From the NCBI GenBank assembly GCA_949358305.1, contig OX442320.1, positions 6,402,259 through 6,466,258 of the forward strand: DNA of 64,000 nt. Reading direction: 5' to 3'. The notes under the pieces were generated by a model that was given only the letters and a program-made list of their open reading frames with translations, was not told where the DNA came from and searched no databases. Below are positions 1 to 10,640 of this stretch, piece by piece. The position numbers were made by a program, and so were the translations under genes. This stretch comes from Strigamia acuminata (lineage: Eukaryota > Arthropoda > Chilopoda > Geophilomorpha > Linotaeniidae). The number at the start of each line of letters is the position of its first letter. The stretch's first letter is position 1.

Positions 1-780
1 CGATGTTTCGTCGGGGTGTTTGTTAGACGGATATTTGTATACATTTACAGATCATTTCATTTGCGGCTGGGTGGTCGGCGTGGAGACGCGAAAATGTTTT
101 AATAATATTATTTTTTTCGAAAAAGATTAACTGAGTTTTAATTTATAGCACTTTAATTAAATTAAAAAATGTATAATTTAAAAATCTGTCGATTTTATGT
201 CATAAATTAAATTTTCCGCATCATTTATAGTTAATTGTTTTGTAAATATCACTCATGAATTTGTTTTTCTTTGTGGCCATCAACGCTCTGAATGAATTGA
301 ATTTGTTTTCTCGAGTTTAAGGAAGCTGGTCTTTCGTGCCACATTTTTAGAAAGTTTAATTTAATTATGAGTTTATATATTTTTGTGACCTTTTTACGCA
401 ACAAGAAATGTATTTTTTCTTTTTCTTTTTTTTTTTTTCCTAACAAATATTCGCAAGAGTGGTTTAAATCGAGGTCTTTTATTATACTTATTTGTCATTC
501 AGTTTTGGTTATAATTTTCGCTTGACTAGATTTTTGTACAGCATTAAGCAAATTGCCTAAAGAAAATTAACTGACGATGTCAAATATCGTGTACACATGG
601 TTCTTTTGGTGGTTTTTTGTTTTTCTTTTGTCGAAGATTATTAAAAGACTAGCAAACGTTTTTTTATTTAAAATGTCTCCATTGATTTGTGTTTGCAACT
701 TTAGTTTGGAGTTTCCACCACTAGTGGTTAATTTGGCGCGCGGTATATTTACGGGTTTAGGACTTTCCAAATCGGGTGTA
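1..780. other. AT-rich leader region, no gene recognised
   Basis: No conserved protein or RNA gene is visible on either strand. The only open stretch runs on the plus strand from 577 into the F-box gene. Its first 68 codons are hydrophobic and unlike any domain I know, so I treat them as untranslated leader and start that gene at 781. Confidence 0.4.
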
Positions 781-2526
781 ATGGATCTGCCTTACGAAAT
801 CCAGGAGAAGATTCTAAGTTATCTCGACAGAGATACTCTTTACATTGCATCGGACGTGTGTACAGTATGGAAGGTTCTGACAGAGAGGCGAGTGAGTTGT
901 TTTTTGGCGTTTTTTCCCCTCATCCGGATGAAATATTTACAAATAATTTGAATTGCGTACGATAATTGTAGGTTATTTTGGAAACTAGCCCGCGATGACA
1001 TCTCGAACGACTGCCTGGTCGAGATTCTGAACACGAACGAAGCGGACAAGCGCTTGAATTCGTGCTGCTGGAGAGATGTTTACCAGGCGTGGCTCCAAGG
1101 ACGAGTTTTGAAGGAAGATCCGACGCTGGTAACTCACGTTACGGAGTCAAAAACGTTTAGCAGTTACTGTATTACGGGAAACTGTCTGATAACGTCCGAT
1201 TTGGACGGAACGGCGACGATGTACGCCGCGGTTAGCGCCGAGGTGATAAACATCTTGGCAGAAACTGGATCCGTTATTTCGGATTTGGCGGTGCTGGATG
1301 TGGCACGAAGAGGTTGAAAATCGTTAAGTTGTTGAGTTGTTTTTATTGCAATTTGTCGATTAGGTCCGTACGAAATTGCCACCGATGCAAATTTACCGCG
1401 TGCGCAGACCGAGCACGATTTTTTGATCGTCATGGGACCTTGTTTCGTTCATTTGTATCAGATGCCCGTCGAGCAAGGTTCGCGCGGCAAATTGGTTTGG
1501 CATATTAATGATTTAAAAATGTCTATAGCGAAAACGAGGTAGGAAAATCGACGAAAATCAAGCAACTAAATATTGATTACAATTTATTTTAGTTGTTTCG
1601 GGACATCGTTCGCCGTGGCGGAGATTCCTACCAACTTAACTATTCGCAAAGTGTGCAAACGAGACGCGGAAATTACTGTTAATGTCACTTCAGTGGTCGC
1701 TTGCCACACGTGGGTGTGGAAATGGAAGTTGTGGAAAGACAAGGTGGCGATCGAATAATATAGAAATAATTTGTTTTTAAATATTAAATATTAATATTTT
1801 TTTAATTTTAGGTAATTTGCGTTTTAGCCACTGGGAAAATCGCAGTGTGGAGCGTATCCGCACGCTCGTGGACATCAATATCAGAAAGATATTCGGAGCT
1901 TTTGTATCAAAATCCTTGTTTTATTTATCGCGGAGTAATTTTTTGTAGTAGTCGTACTTCTCAATCGTTGCTAGGTTATTATTAATATTTATTATTGTTA
2001 GTCGTATACACCCAATTCTGTTATAAGTGTTTTAGGTGTTTGTGTTTGTGTTTTGCGACGTTAAAAGCTACAAAAACAAACTCGCAAACACCAAAAACAC
2101 TTGAAACACGAGTTTTTGAATGCAGCTTTTATAAAAATGCGTGTTAAATCAGAATTGTAATTGGTTGATCGTGTTTCAGAGTATTGGCATTGTTTTCCGG
2201 GCGATCCGTACTGGTTACTGTGTTGGGACGGCGAACAAGTTCACAAATTCTACCCCAAATTGATCGTGGGCGAAGACATTACCGCCATATGCATCAAACG
2301 CCGAATGATCGTGATAGGAACGGCCACGGGCAAGCTGTGTCTATACGAACACACGACTTCGGACGACAACATAGGCAAATTTTGGAATTCGAATCCTCTA
2401 GCCGTGTTGCAGTTGGCAGACCGCGTGATTCAGAGCTGCGATTTCGGATTCAACGGCAACACGCTCACCGTGGTGGCTCGCACGCGCAAAAATTTACTCA
2501 TGTTAGTGCAGTGGGCACGAGAATGA
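781..2526 (+). CDS. F-box protein with WD/beta-propeller-like body
   Basis: Six-exon gene. Exon 1 (781-887) encodes an N-terminal F-box, starting MDLPYEIQEKILSYL and continuing into a TVWK segment. F-box proteins are substrate receptors of SCF (Skp1-Cullin1) ubiquitin ligases. Exons at 972-1312, 1364-1538, 1593-1743, 1812-about 1947 and 2180-2526 encode a body with WD-like strands (for example ICVLATGKIAVWS and IVIGTATGKLCLY), suggesting a degenerate propeller that would bind the substrate. To keep frame with exon 2 (LFWKLARDD), intron 1 must use a GC donor (AG|GCGAGT at 888), because the nearby GT donors break the F-box or the frame. The end of exon 5 is uncertain. I start at 781 because the F-box begins there. 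The orthologue is not recognised; FBXW-type is an inference from architecture. Confidence 0.6.
2019..2125. mobile_element. Foldback/MITE-like repeat, copy 1 (intronic)
   Basis: This stretch of an F-box gene intron holds a TGTTTGTGTTTGTGTTTTG segment. It ends in AGTTTTTGAATGCAG, whose reverse complement resembles the other end of the element. A clear relative lies at 29,250-29,353 in a LIS1 intron, and the following TTTATAAAAA-xCGTGTTAAATC block is shared as well. It is a dispersed, partly self-complementary, non-coding repeat. The exact ends and target duplication are not resolved. Confidence 0.5.
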
Positions 2527-4256
2527 ATCGTTGAAATGCGTGTAAAATGAATGTATTTAGCAGAATTAAGTAAGCATTAGAATTTTAAGCAGACGGAAAA
2601 ATAAATATCTGGAATTGTTGAGATACAGAGATCTTAAGCGGAAGCTGATTTCGCGAGGAGAATTTCACGTTACGGGCACAAAATCGTGTCGTCGACGGTC
2701 GACCCGAGCGGCACAGTCGCGCGCCGAATCAGTCCCAGCGTGTACTGACCTTCTTTGCTGTATTTACCTTCGGGACCGTGTAGAGCGTAAGACTACACGA
2801 GAACAAAATGAGTCGAAAAATGAGCGAGAAAAATGGCGCGCAGCCGCGCACGCACTTGAATGAAATTTTTCGCCAGTTTTTCGTCGACGTAACTCATTCT
2901 GAGACGACATCCCCAAGCGATGAGTACAAAAGGCTGAATTAACAATTTAAAAAGATTAAGAAATGGGTAAATAAAGTGAGTTTTATTGATTTATAGTCAC
3001 CCTGTCCGTAGGAACTTGATTGCTGACACTTATGATATGTTTTCTGATACATTTCTTTACAATTCTTTTCAATTTTTTCACAGGTTTTGGATGAGCGCAC
3101 GGATGAGTGAGCATCACTATCGCGCCGTGCTGTGGATGTTAAAGCGTTTTGTATGAATCGTCGAAGGAAGGAATTGAGCAATGTAAACATACTTCGATGT
3201 TGTGCGACCATCTTTGGGGCGGGACGAACAAATATTCGCCATAATGAGGCCATAATGGGCGGTGACCGGCACTGAAAGTGAGATTTTCAATTATTATTCG
3301 CTGTATTTTTTAGTGTTTTAATGCATTTTACTGAGTTGGAAGCGGATTTGGGTAATGGATGGACGAATCCATGCAGTAATGTTGAGGCTGCGTATAAAAG
3401 AAAGTCGAATCAATTGTGAAATTCTTAAATTGGAATATACTCGCTTACGACGTATCCTATTGGAATGTCGTCGCATTCTATAGTCGGGATGACATCCTAA
3501 TTACACGAGAGAGAGGAAAATCAATTGAGTTTGGGATTTTCAATTTGATTTTTACGTACGTGATTTTCTCTTAATCTGAATTTGGTGAAGCAAGTGTAGT
3601 TGACGGGCGACTCGTCCCAATCGACGGTCAAATTGGTCTGAAATTGTCGAGACAATTAACACAAAAGGTTTTGTTTAAAGCAGCAATATTGCTCACTTTT
3701 GCATCGTCGCATTGGGAGTCGAGATTTCCCATTTCCACGCGAGCCCAGACATTAAGGAAGGACAAAACGAAACATATGCACAACTGTGTCGCGAATAATT
3801 GCATTTTTTAAACATGAAATATCGTTACGATTGATTATCAAACAGATTTCAGCTTTTGGAGATCGTACATGTATCGATTTTAGCGAATAAACGATCGGAA
3901 GCTGTCAAATCCGTTCATGGTAAACGGGTGACAGATGTTACATGTGTTTTCTTATTACACTCGCCTTTACGGCTGTAATCACTTCTGGTGGAATCGGGGT
4001 GCGATGGCGACCGCGATTAGTGCTCCGAATGGGTTGGATTCGAGCGATTAAAATTTTATTTTCGAAAACAAAATTTGAAAAAATAATCATGAAAATGTTG
4101 CGGTAATATTATCGTTTTTGAAAAAAAACGATTTGCACTTGATATATCGTGTAGCAAAGCGATCAAATCGGACTTTCGACCGTTGCATTGTGGGTGTGGC
4201 CTTTAGAAATTCTTTGTACCGAGTCGGGACTGCGAGCAGATTTCCTGTTTTTCACA
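2527..4256. other. Intergenic region, no gene recognised
   Basis: This stretch follows the F-box gene stop codon and includes an AATAAA near 2600. Short open frames on both strands show no domain, splice structure or similarity I recognise. The last 100 bases form the immediate upstream region of the PEP phosphomutase gene. Confidence 0.4.
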
Positions 4257-5751
4257 ATGCTCCCGGCTATTTATATTTTCCGGGGTTTAAGCGCACGGTC
4301 TTTGCAAAATGGTAAACAAATTTGTGGTTTTTGTGTGGAAATGCGATTGAATTTGTGTTTTTGTTTAGGAATCAAAGCGGGGTTTACGATTGCAACTCGA
4401 CACGCGTCTACGAACAAACAGGTTGGTTCGCGTGTCGTTTTTAGATCAAATAGATTTAAAATTGATTTATTTTAGAATGGTTTATCGATTTTTATTGATT
4501 TTATTTTAATTTTCAGGTGAAAAAAACGACTCAGTTGAAGAAATTATTAACGTCGCCCGAATTGAGTTTTATTATGGAGGCGCATTCGGGTTTGAGTGCG
4601 AAAATCGTTGAAGAAACGGGTATTGGGACTATTTAATCGATAAGTAATCGATTATTTAGTGATTTTTTTTATTTGATTTTGATTTTTATTGAAGGATTTG
4701 ATGGAATTTGGGCGAGCGGATTGTCCATTTCTGCTCAGTTGGGAGTTCGGGATTGCAACGAGGTTTCGTGGACGCAAATGCTCGAGATGTTCGAGTACAT
4801 GAGCGATGCGTCACAAATCCCCATTCTCGTTGACGCGGACACGGGATACGGCAACTTCAACAACGCACGTCGTCTCGTTAGGAAACTCGAAGAACGTGGA
4901 ATCGCCGGTGTGTGCATGGAGGATAAATTGTTTCCCAAAGCCAATTCTCTTCTAGTGAATGGACGTCAAGCTTTGGCCGATGTGGACGAGTTTGCCTTGA
5001 AAATTAAAGTGATTATTCGTCAAAAATTAATTTTTTTATTCCCGGAAAAATTGTTTAAATTATTGTTTAAAAATTCAGGCGTGCAAAGATACGCAGACGG
5101 ATCCGGATTTCTGCGTAGTGGCCCGAGTTGAAGCATTTATTGCGGACTGGGATGTAAACGAGGCCTTAAAGAGAGCCGAAGCGTACAGGAAAGCGGGTAA
5201 TTATTTTATTTAAGAAGGAAAAATAAGATTTTGACTTAGAATATTAATTTTTTTTGTTTATTTCTGGAATTTGTCAGGCGCTGATGCGGTTTTGATACAC
5301 AGTAAAAGGAAAGACGCTTCTGAGATTGAATCGTTTATGAAACTATGGAAAAATCAGGTTTGTTACGATGTGTTTTCGCAATGGTTTTTGTTTTATGCTG
5401 GTTTTGTGTTTGTCAGGGTCCTGTGGTCATCGTGCCGACGAATTATTATTCAGTTCCCACGGATGTTTATCGGAATTTGGGTATTTCACTAGTCATATGG
5501 GCCAATCATAATTTGCGTGCGTCGATAAATGCTATCAAGGATACATCGGCGGAAATATTCAAGAAACAGTCGTTAGTTGATGTTGAAAAGAAGGTTTGGA
5601 TCAGCTTTGTTGTTTGTTCAGTTTGGTCGGGTTGATAATTTTGTTTTTAAATTGTTTTCAGGTGGCTTCAGTCAAAGAAATATTTCGATTGCAACGAGAA
5701 GATGAATTGCAGACGGCCGAAAAGAAATATTTTCCAGAGGCTCGGCGTTAA
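4257..5751 (+). CDS. PEPM: Phosphoenolpyruvate phosphomutase (phosphonate biosynthesis)
   Basis: Isocitrate-lyase/PEP-mutase superfamily TIM barrel that interconverts phosphoenolpyruvate and phosphonopyruvate, forming the C-P bond that starts phosphonate synthesis. Eight exons give about 329 residues, matching the mussel (Mytilus) enzyme at a constant offset of 32. All its known active-site residues are present: W76, S78, D90, D117, D119, E146, K152, N154, R191, H222. The [10 protein letters not shown] segment includes the mutase gating-loop Asn, which favours mutase over the hydrolase and lyase relatives. The extra N-terminus ([15 protein letters not shown], then ATRHASTNK) is basic, amphipathic and hydroxylated, like a mitochondrial presequence; location is inferred. 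The start at 4257 is preferred over the upstream in-frame ATG at 4188 because it begins this leader. Exon 1 ends at 4311, phase 1. Phosphonopyruvate decarboxylase and aminotransferase genes are not in the window. Confidence 0.92.
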
Positions 5752-5899
5752 GCTCAATCACTTATTATATTAATATCATAATTGATTTCTATTTTGAATG
5801 AAATTAAAATGTAGATTGGATAGTTTGCATACAAACGAGTCAATTATTTATTAATAATTTGCAAGGATTCTATAGGTTTCTGTAAATACAGCAAAAAAC

Positions 5900-7110
5900 T
5901 GCGAGCAAACTGAGCTGCCATCTATTGGATTTCGTCAGAACTTCGAAAGTTCGGAAGAATAGCCCGCCATGGAGGCATTGCTTTCACAGAATCAAAAGGT
6001 ATTTATTTCTTCGTTTTTATTTTTATTAATTATCGCACAAAAGAAGTAAACACATTGGTTGTAATGGATCTATTTTTTATTCCACTAACATAATTTACAT
6101 GCGACAAAACCGGTCTGCCATCTATTGGATTTTTTCAGAATTACGGTTGAGAACCGAAAAACAAGCGATAAAACCGGTCTGCCATCTATTGGATTTTGTG
6201 CGAACTTTTCAAACAGGATTAAACCAAGATGGCGTTACATTTTAAACGAGTTTATATCTTGTTTCTACTATGTATTAATATTACCGCATTTGAAACAAAC
6301 GTTGCCGAAATAACAGATCTAATTATTATTTGAGTTTTCATAGAATGACGTAATTCTCATGCAGGAAAACCGGGTTGCCATCTAGCGGATTTCGTTTGAA
6401 CTTTGCAAGTTCGTAAGAAATCTCCGCGATGGCGCCACCTGTTTCGGAGAAAAATTCGGTACATTTTAAACGAGTTCATCTCTTATTTCTACTACGTATT
6501 AATATTACTGCATTTGAAAAAAACGTTGCCGAAATAACAGATCTAATTATTATTTTAGTTTTTATAGAATGACGTAATTCTCATGCAGGAAAACCGGGTT
6601 GCCATCTAGCGGATTTCGTTTGAACTTTGCAAGTTCGTAAGAAATCTCCGCGATGACGCCGCCTGTTTCGGAGAAAAACTCGGTACATTTTAAACGAGTT
6701 TATCTCTTATTTCTACTACGTATTAATATTACTGCATTTGAAACAAACGTTGCCGAAATAACAGATCTAATTATTATTTGCGTTTTTATAGAATGACGTA
6801 ATTTTTATGCAGGAAAACCGGGTTGCCATCTAGCGGATTTCGTTTGAACTTTACAAGTTCGTAAAAAATCTCCGCGATGGCGCCAGCTGTTTCGGAGAAA
6901 AACTCGGTAAATTTTAAACGAGTTTATATCTTATTTCTACTATGTATTAATATTAGCGTATAAAAACGAAACATTTAATTCATAACGGATCTCATTATTG
7001 TACGAGTTATTACATATTTGCCTCCAATAGTCGTTTTCAACCTCTCGCCATCTTGGAAGTTTTCATCCCAAACGAAATTCAATATGAATACATTAATTGG
7101 TAAAGTTGCT
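5900..7110 (+). repeat. Left inverted arm: 224-bp tandem repeat array
   Basis: Three well-conserved units start near 6238, 6462 and 6686 (spacing 224 bp), with a decaying fourth from about 6910 and older degenerate units upstream near 5915, 6115 and 6179. Each unit holds a GCCATCTAGCGG or GCCATCTATTGG motif, then an AAGTTCG stretch, then CGCGATGGCGCC followed by a short ORF with a GT donor. The last part (about 6810-7120) is a diverged reverse complement of 12,690-13,030, making this one arm of a long inverted arrangement. Confidence 0.8.
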
Positions 7111-7320
7111 AACATTTCTTGAAGTTGAGCTTGGAATGCGTCGAGATTTCAAGAGAAATGCAACAGAAAGAGAAAGAAAGAAGGGAAGAGGAAGGAAGGG
7201 AAGAGGTCAGTTGTCGCGAACTTTGATGAATTTTATTTAATGAATCTTATTTGATTTTTACTGTAGAAATTGCAGTGGAAAACATGGAAATTGAAAGCCA
7301 CGGCATCAAATCTGACCTGA
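5969..7320 (+). CDS. Putative small gene with alternative first exons
   Basis: Hypothetical, no homologue recognised. Four first-exon candidates in the 224-bp array are each exactly 30 nt, begin with ATG and end at GT in phase 0: 5969-5998 (MEALLSQNQK), 6429-6458 (MAPPVSEKNS), 6653-6682 (MTPPVSEKNS) and 6877-6906 (MAPAVSEKNS). A shared exon at 7125-7205 (27 codons, phase 0) follows a CTAAC branch-like site and is strongly charged and helical (EMQQKEKERREEE). A last exon at 7267-7320 (KLQWKTWKLKATA...) ends at TGA. Any first exon gives an uninterrupted protein of about 54 residues. The 7124 acceptor lacks a long pyrimidine tract. A related two-exon structure lies inverted at 12,552-12,940. Transcription is unproven, so this could be a decayed repeat. 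Confidence 0.35.
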
Positions 7321-7770
7321 ATTTACGATTCACAGACGGCCAAGACGGAAAACCTTGGCAGCAATGACTCCGAGAGCGTGCATTGTATCAGTTTAGAAGC
7401 GTTTTCGTTGAGCAGCCGCCATTCGAGGCAGTTTGTTATTCGCTGCATTCATTTGGTGGTCGTGTCGGATCGAGTAGGTCGGTAGGCTTAAATGTCTGAA
7501 TAACAACATAAACGTTTGTATTTTTTTAAAGTAATTACGTTAGATTGTTTTCCACCGATAGACATTAAGTGATTAGTGTTCGTTTGCAATCGATTAAAAG
7601 GAATTTTAAACTTTAAATTCTTTCGTTTAATTTTATTGTGACTTTTTGCAATGTTGTTTTAAATAGTGTCGATAATTGCCGCAACGCGCCACCATAGTTT
7701 TGTGATGTTGGATGATGTCATCAAATGCATCTGAGTCGACGCGAGGTTTCAATTTTACTTTTAGCGGAGA

Positions 7771-8300
7771 AATGGCGGAGAGCAGCGCGACAACGAAGCG
7801 AGCTAAATGAAGGTGAGATTTTGTTTTAAATTTTAGTTTAGCTTATCTGTCTATTCTATGAGCATTTAGTTAAATGGTTTTTGAGTAAAGACGACACCAC
7901 TGAATATTTAATGAGCGTGTTAACCGCACGCTCATTAAATATTCAAAATTGAAATATGCAATGTGCGGGTTCAAGATGGCGAACTCTTTGTTCCATTTAG
8001 GCTTATAAACTTTATATTTTTCTCGCGTGCTTAAATTAATTAGTGACTATTTTTTAGCATTTGTATCTGTCTTCATATTTTTAATTTCTCCAATTTTTTT
8101 ACTTGGAATTTCCTTTGCTACTACATTTAATAATTTTCTTTGTTCTTTTTCCAGGAGGACTGGATTTTATTTCATAAGATACGACTTAAGTTTGTGTTTT
8201 GAGGACATGCAAGCTGCTTCGACGGCCAAAAAAAAGACGGCGTCGAGAGTTGGAAGCGACTTCAAATATATAATTTATTTTATTTGTATAAAAATAAATA
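7771..8300 (+). other. Possible two-exon transcript entering a minisatellite
   Basis: A 12-codon ORF (ATG at 7771, MAESSATTKRAK, stop) is followed at once by a good donor (AAG|GTGAGA). A CCAG acceptor near 8154 precedes an open segment containing MQAASTAKKKTASRVG (ATG near 8208), which then runs into a pyrimidine-rich minisatellite. An AATAAA at about 8295 could end a transcript. There is too little to call a protein. It could be a short lineage-specific or non-coding RNA. Confidence 0.2.
7901..7945. other. Perfect 19-bp inverted repeat (hairpin)
   Basis: TGAATATTTAATGAGCGTG (7901-7919) is followed by a 7-nt loop, TTAACCG, and then the exact reverse complement (7927-7945). No mismatch is seen in the stem. 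It lies between the two exon-like segments at 7771 and 8155. Confidence 0.85.
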
Positions 8301-8840
8301 TTTTTTCCCCTGATTTTCCCTTTCCTTCTCTTCTCCTATTTTTCCTTTCCTTCTCTTTTCCTCCATTTTCCCTTTCCCTTTCTCTTTTCCTCCATTTTCC
8401 CTTTCTCTTGTCCTCCATTTTCCCTTTCTCTTGTCCTCCATTTTCCCTTTCCTTCTCTTTTCCTCCATTTTCCCTTTCCTTCTCTTTTCCTCCATTTTCC
8501 CTTTCTCTTTTCCTCCATTTTCCCTATCTCTTTTCCTCCATTTTCCCTTTCTCTTTTCCTCCATTTTCCCTTTCTCTTTTCCTCCATTTTCCCTTTCTCT
8601 TTTCCTCCATTTTCCCTTTCTCTTTTCCTCCATTTTCCCTTTCTCTTTTCCTCCATTTTCCCTTTCTCTTTTCCTCCATTTTCCCTTTCTCTTTTCCTCC
8701 ATTTTCCCTTTCTCTTTTCCTCCATTTTCCCTTTCTCTTTTCCTCCATTTTCCCTTTCTCTTTTCCTCCATTTTCCCTTTCTCTTTTCCTCCATTTTCCC
8801 TTTCTCTTTTCCTCCATTTTCCCTTTCTCTTTTCCGAATA
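8290..8840 (+). repeat. 23-bp polypyrimidine minisatellite
   Basis: The plus strand is almost pure C/T. The unit is a 23-bp repeat built on CCTCCATTTTCCCTTTCTC, irregular to about 8480 and nearly uniform to 8835. Because 23 is not a multiple of three, one repeat reads open in all three frames on both strands. This creates long artificial ORFs (PFSLSLFLHF... or EEKRKGKWRKRE...) that I do not annotate as genes. Confidence 0.95.
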
Positions 8841-9212
8841 TCTCCAGCGTGAATTGTCCCTCTATATATAAAAAGCAGCTAAGTCTTTTTTGAAAAATTT
8901 GCGATGTAGGTGGATGATTGGAAATAATTGTTTTATAAGAAATAAAAGAATGCTATTAAAAATACTTTATTCAATGAATTAATTTACATGCTCAGTTTAC
9001 AAAATGAATTATTGGACTTAGCTTAAAAATGAAAAACGACACTTAGAAAATATTTACACAATGCAAAATGGGACTTAATATACATGAAATGATAAATCAA
9101 AATTAAATTAGAAAAATACACTATCGCAGGACAAACCTAGTTGAAGTCGTTGTTGTCCCGTTTCAATTTTCGTATTCCTAAAGTGAAAAAAGAATGAAAA
9201 AAGAATTTAAAA

Positions 9213-9792
9213 AGCGTGTATAATGGCGGACTCGCGAAAGAAATGCGTGCATAATGGCGGACTCGCGAAAGAAATGCGTGCATAATGGCGGACTCGCGAA
9301 AGAAATGCGTGCATAATGGCGGACTCGCGAAAGAAATGCGTGCATAATGGCGGACTCGCGAAAGAAATGCGTGCATAATGGCGGACTCGCGAAAGAAATG
9401 CGTGCATAATGGCGGACTCGCGAAAGAAATGCGTGCATAATGGCGGACTCGCGAAAGAAATGCGTGCATAATGGCGGACTCGCGAAAGAAATGCGTGCAT
9501 AATGGCGGACTCGCGAAAGAAATGCGTGCATAATGGCGGACTCGCGAAAGAAATGCGTGCATAATGGCGGACTCGCGAAAGAAATGCGTGCATAATGGCG
9601 GACTCGCGAAAGAAATGCGTGCATAATGGCGGACTCGCGAAAGATATGCGTGCATAATGGCGGACTCGCGAAAGAAATGCGTGCATAATGGCGGACTCGC
9701 GAAAGAAATGCGTGCATAATGGCGGACTCGCGAAAGAAATGCGTGGATAATGGCGGACTCGCGAAAGAAATGCGTGGATAATGGCGGACTCG
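9213..9792. repeat. 31-bp minisatellite with ATGGCGG core
   Basis: About 18-19 near-perfect copies of a 31-bp unit contain ATAATGGCGGACTCGCGAAAG and GCGTG. The first and last units are degenerate. The period is not a multiple of three, so the minus strand is open in all frames (HAFLSRVRHYARISFASPP), an artefact. A single diverged unit also lies near 10,033 (ATTAATGGCGGACTCGATAAAG). The ATGGCGG core resembles the YY1/Pho recognition sequence. Confidence 0.95.
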
Positions 9793-10289
9793 AAAAATAC
9801 ACAGCATAATGGAGAATTTGATAAAGAAAAGCAATAATGGCGAAATAAAACTTCCTAATAAAAGACCGACTGTAAACTACATAAACTAGGATTAACGACA
9901 AAAATAAAAAAATTCCAAAAGAACTTACTGTGATGTTCCGGCCTCCGTGGTCGAATGACGAATGAAGATAATCCTGTTTGAAGTCGTTGTTGCCCGCTTC
10001 AATTTCCGGTCTTTCTAAAGTGAAATAAAAGCATTAATGGCGGACTCGATAAAGAAAAGACTGCTAAAAAATGACGACACGCTAAACCTAAATGTTAAAT
10101 TTAACTACCAAATTAAGACGAAACGAACAATAAATAAAATAAATGCAGTATACAAAAAAAAAAACACAATTAACTAAAAAGAAATGAAAAATTTGAAAAA
10201 CCACTTACTCATGATGTAACCACCTCTGCTGCAGAATGACAACTGAAAATATCCTATACCGGAAATCAGGTGTCCTAATTTGCATGTAA

Positions 10290-10640
10290 ATGACTAGAGA
10301 TGACGTCACTCATCTCATCAACCTAGTGGCGACTCCTCGGAACTATCACACGTGTGTAGGTACGGATGCGAGTGGGCTGCCAGCAAGTTCCACCTGGAAA
10401 AAGAAAATTTCAAAGGTAAAGTTATATCTATTAGTATATACATTTAATGCAGGCAACTTCTCATTATTTTAATTTCCTTTAGAGATGCAAACTTCAGGAC
10501 AACTGACAGGTAAGTAGGTATATTACATTTTTAATGCATTTTTTAATGCATTTTTTTTCTCTTTAGAATACGCGGACGAACAGCGACGTACAGAAGCGAA
10601 TAAAACCACGGGACAAGTAATATTGCACTTTAAAAATTAA
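10290..10640 (+). CDS. Putative small three-exon gene, unknown function
   Basis: Hypothetical protein of about 74 residues. Exon 1 (10,290-10,415, 42 codons) starts MTRDDVTHLINLVATP and ends phase 0 at GTAAAG. Exon 2 (10,485-10,509) reads MQTSGQLT. Exon 3 (10,567-10,640) reads EYADEQRRTEANK and ends at TAA, followed by an AATAAA near 10,670. Each intron begins GT and ends AG. The TDASG stretch in exon 1 resembles the TDASG of the duplicated minus-strand modules at 11.4 and 11.7 kb, so the two may share origin. There is no membrane segment, signal peptide or known domain. Support is splice logic only. Confidence 0.3.

Noticed and set aside
8027-8893. Long ORFs on both strands (up to 288 codons) at 8.0-8.9 kb
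   Set aside because: They are produced by a 23-bp minisatellite that has no stop in any frame; the peptide is a translated repeat.
9137-9901. 254- and 218-codon minus-strand ORFs
   Set aside because: A 31-bp tandem repeat without stops reads open in all three frames with the same peptide; no protein domain.
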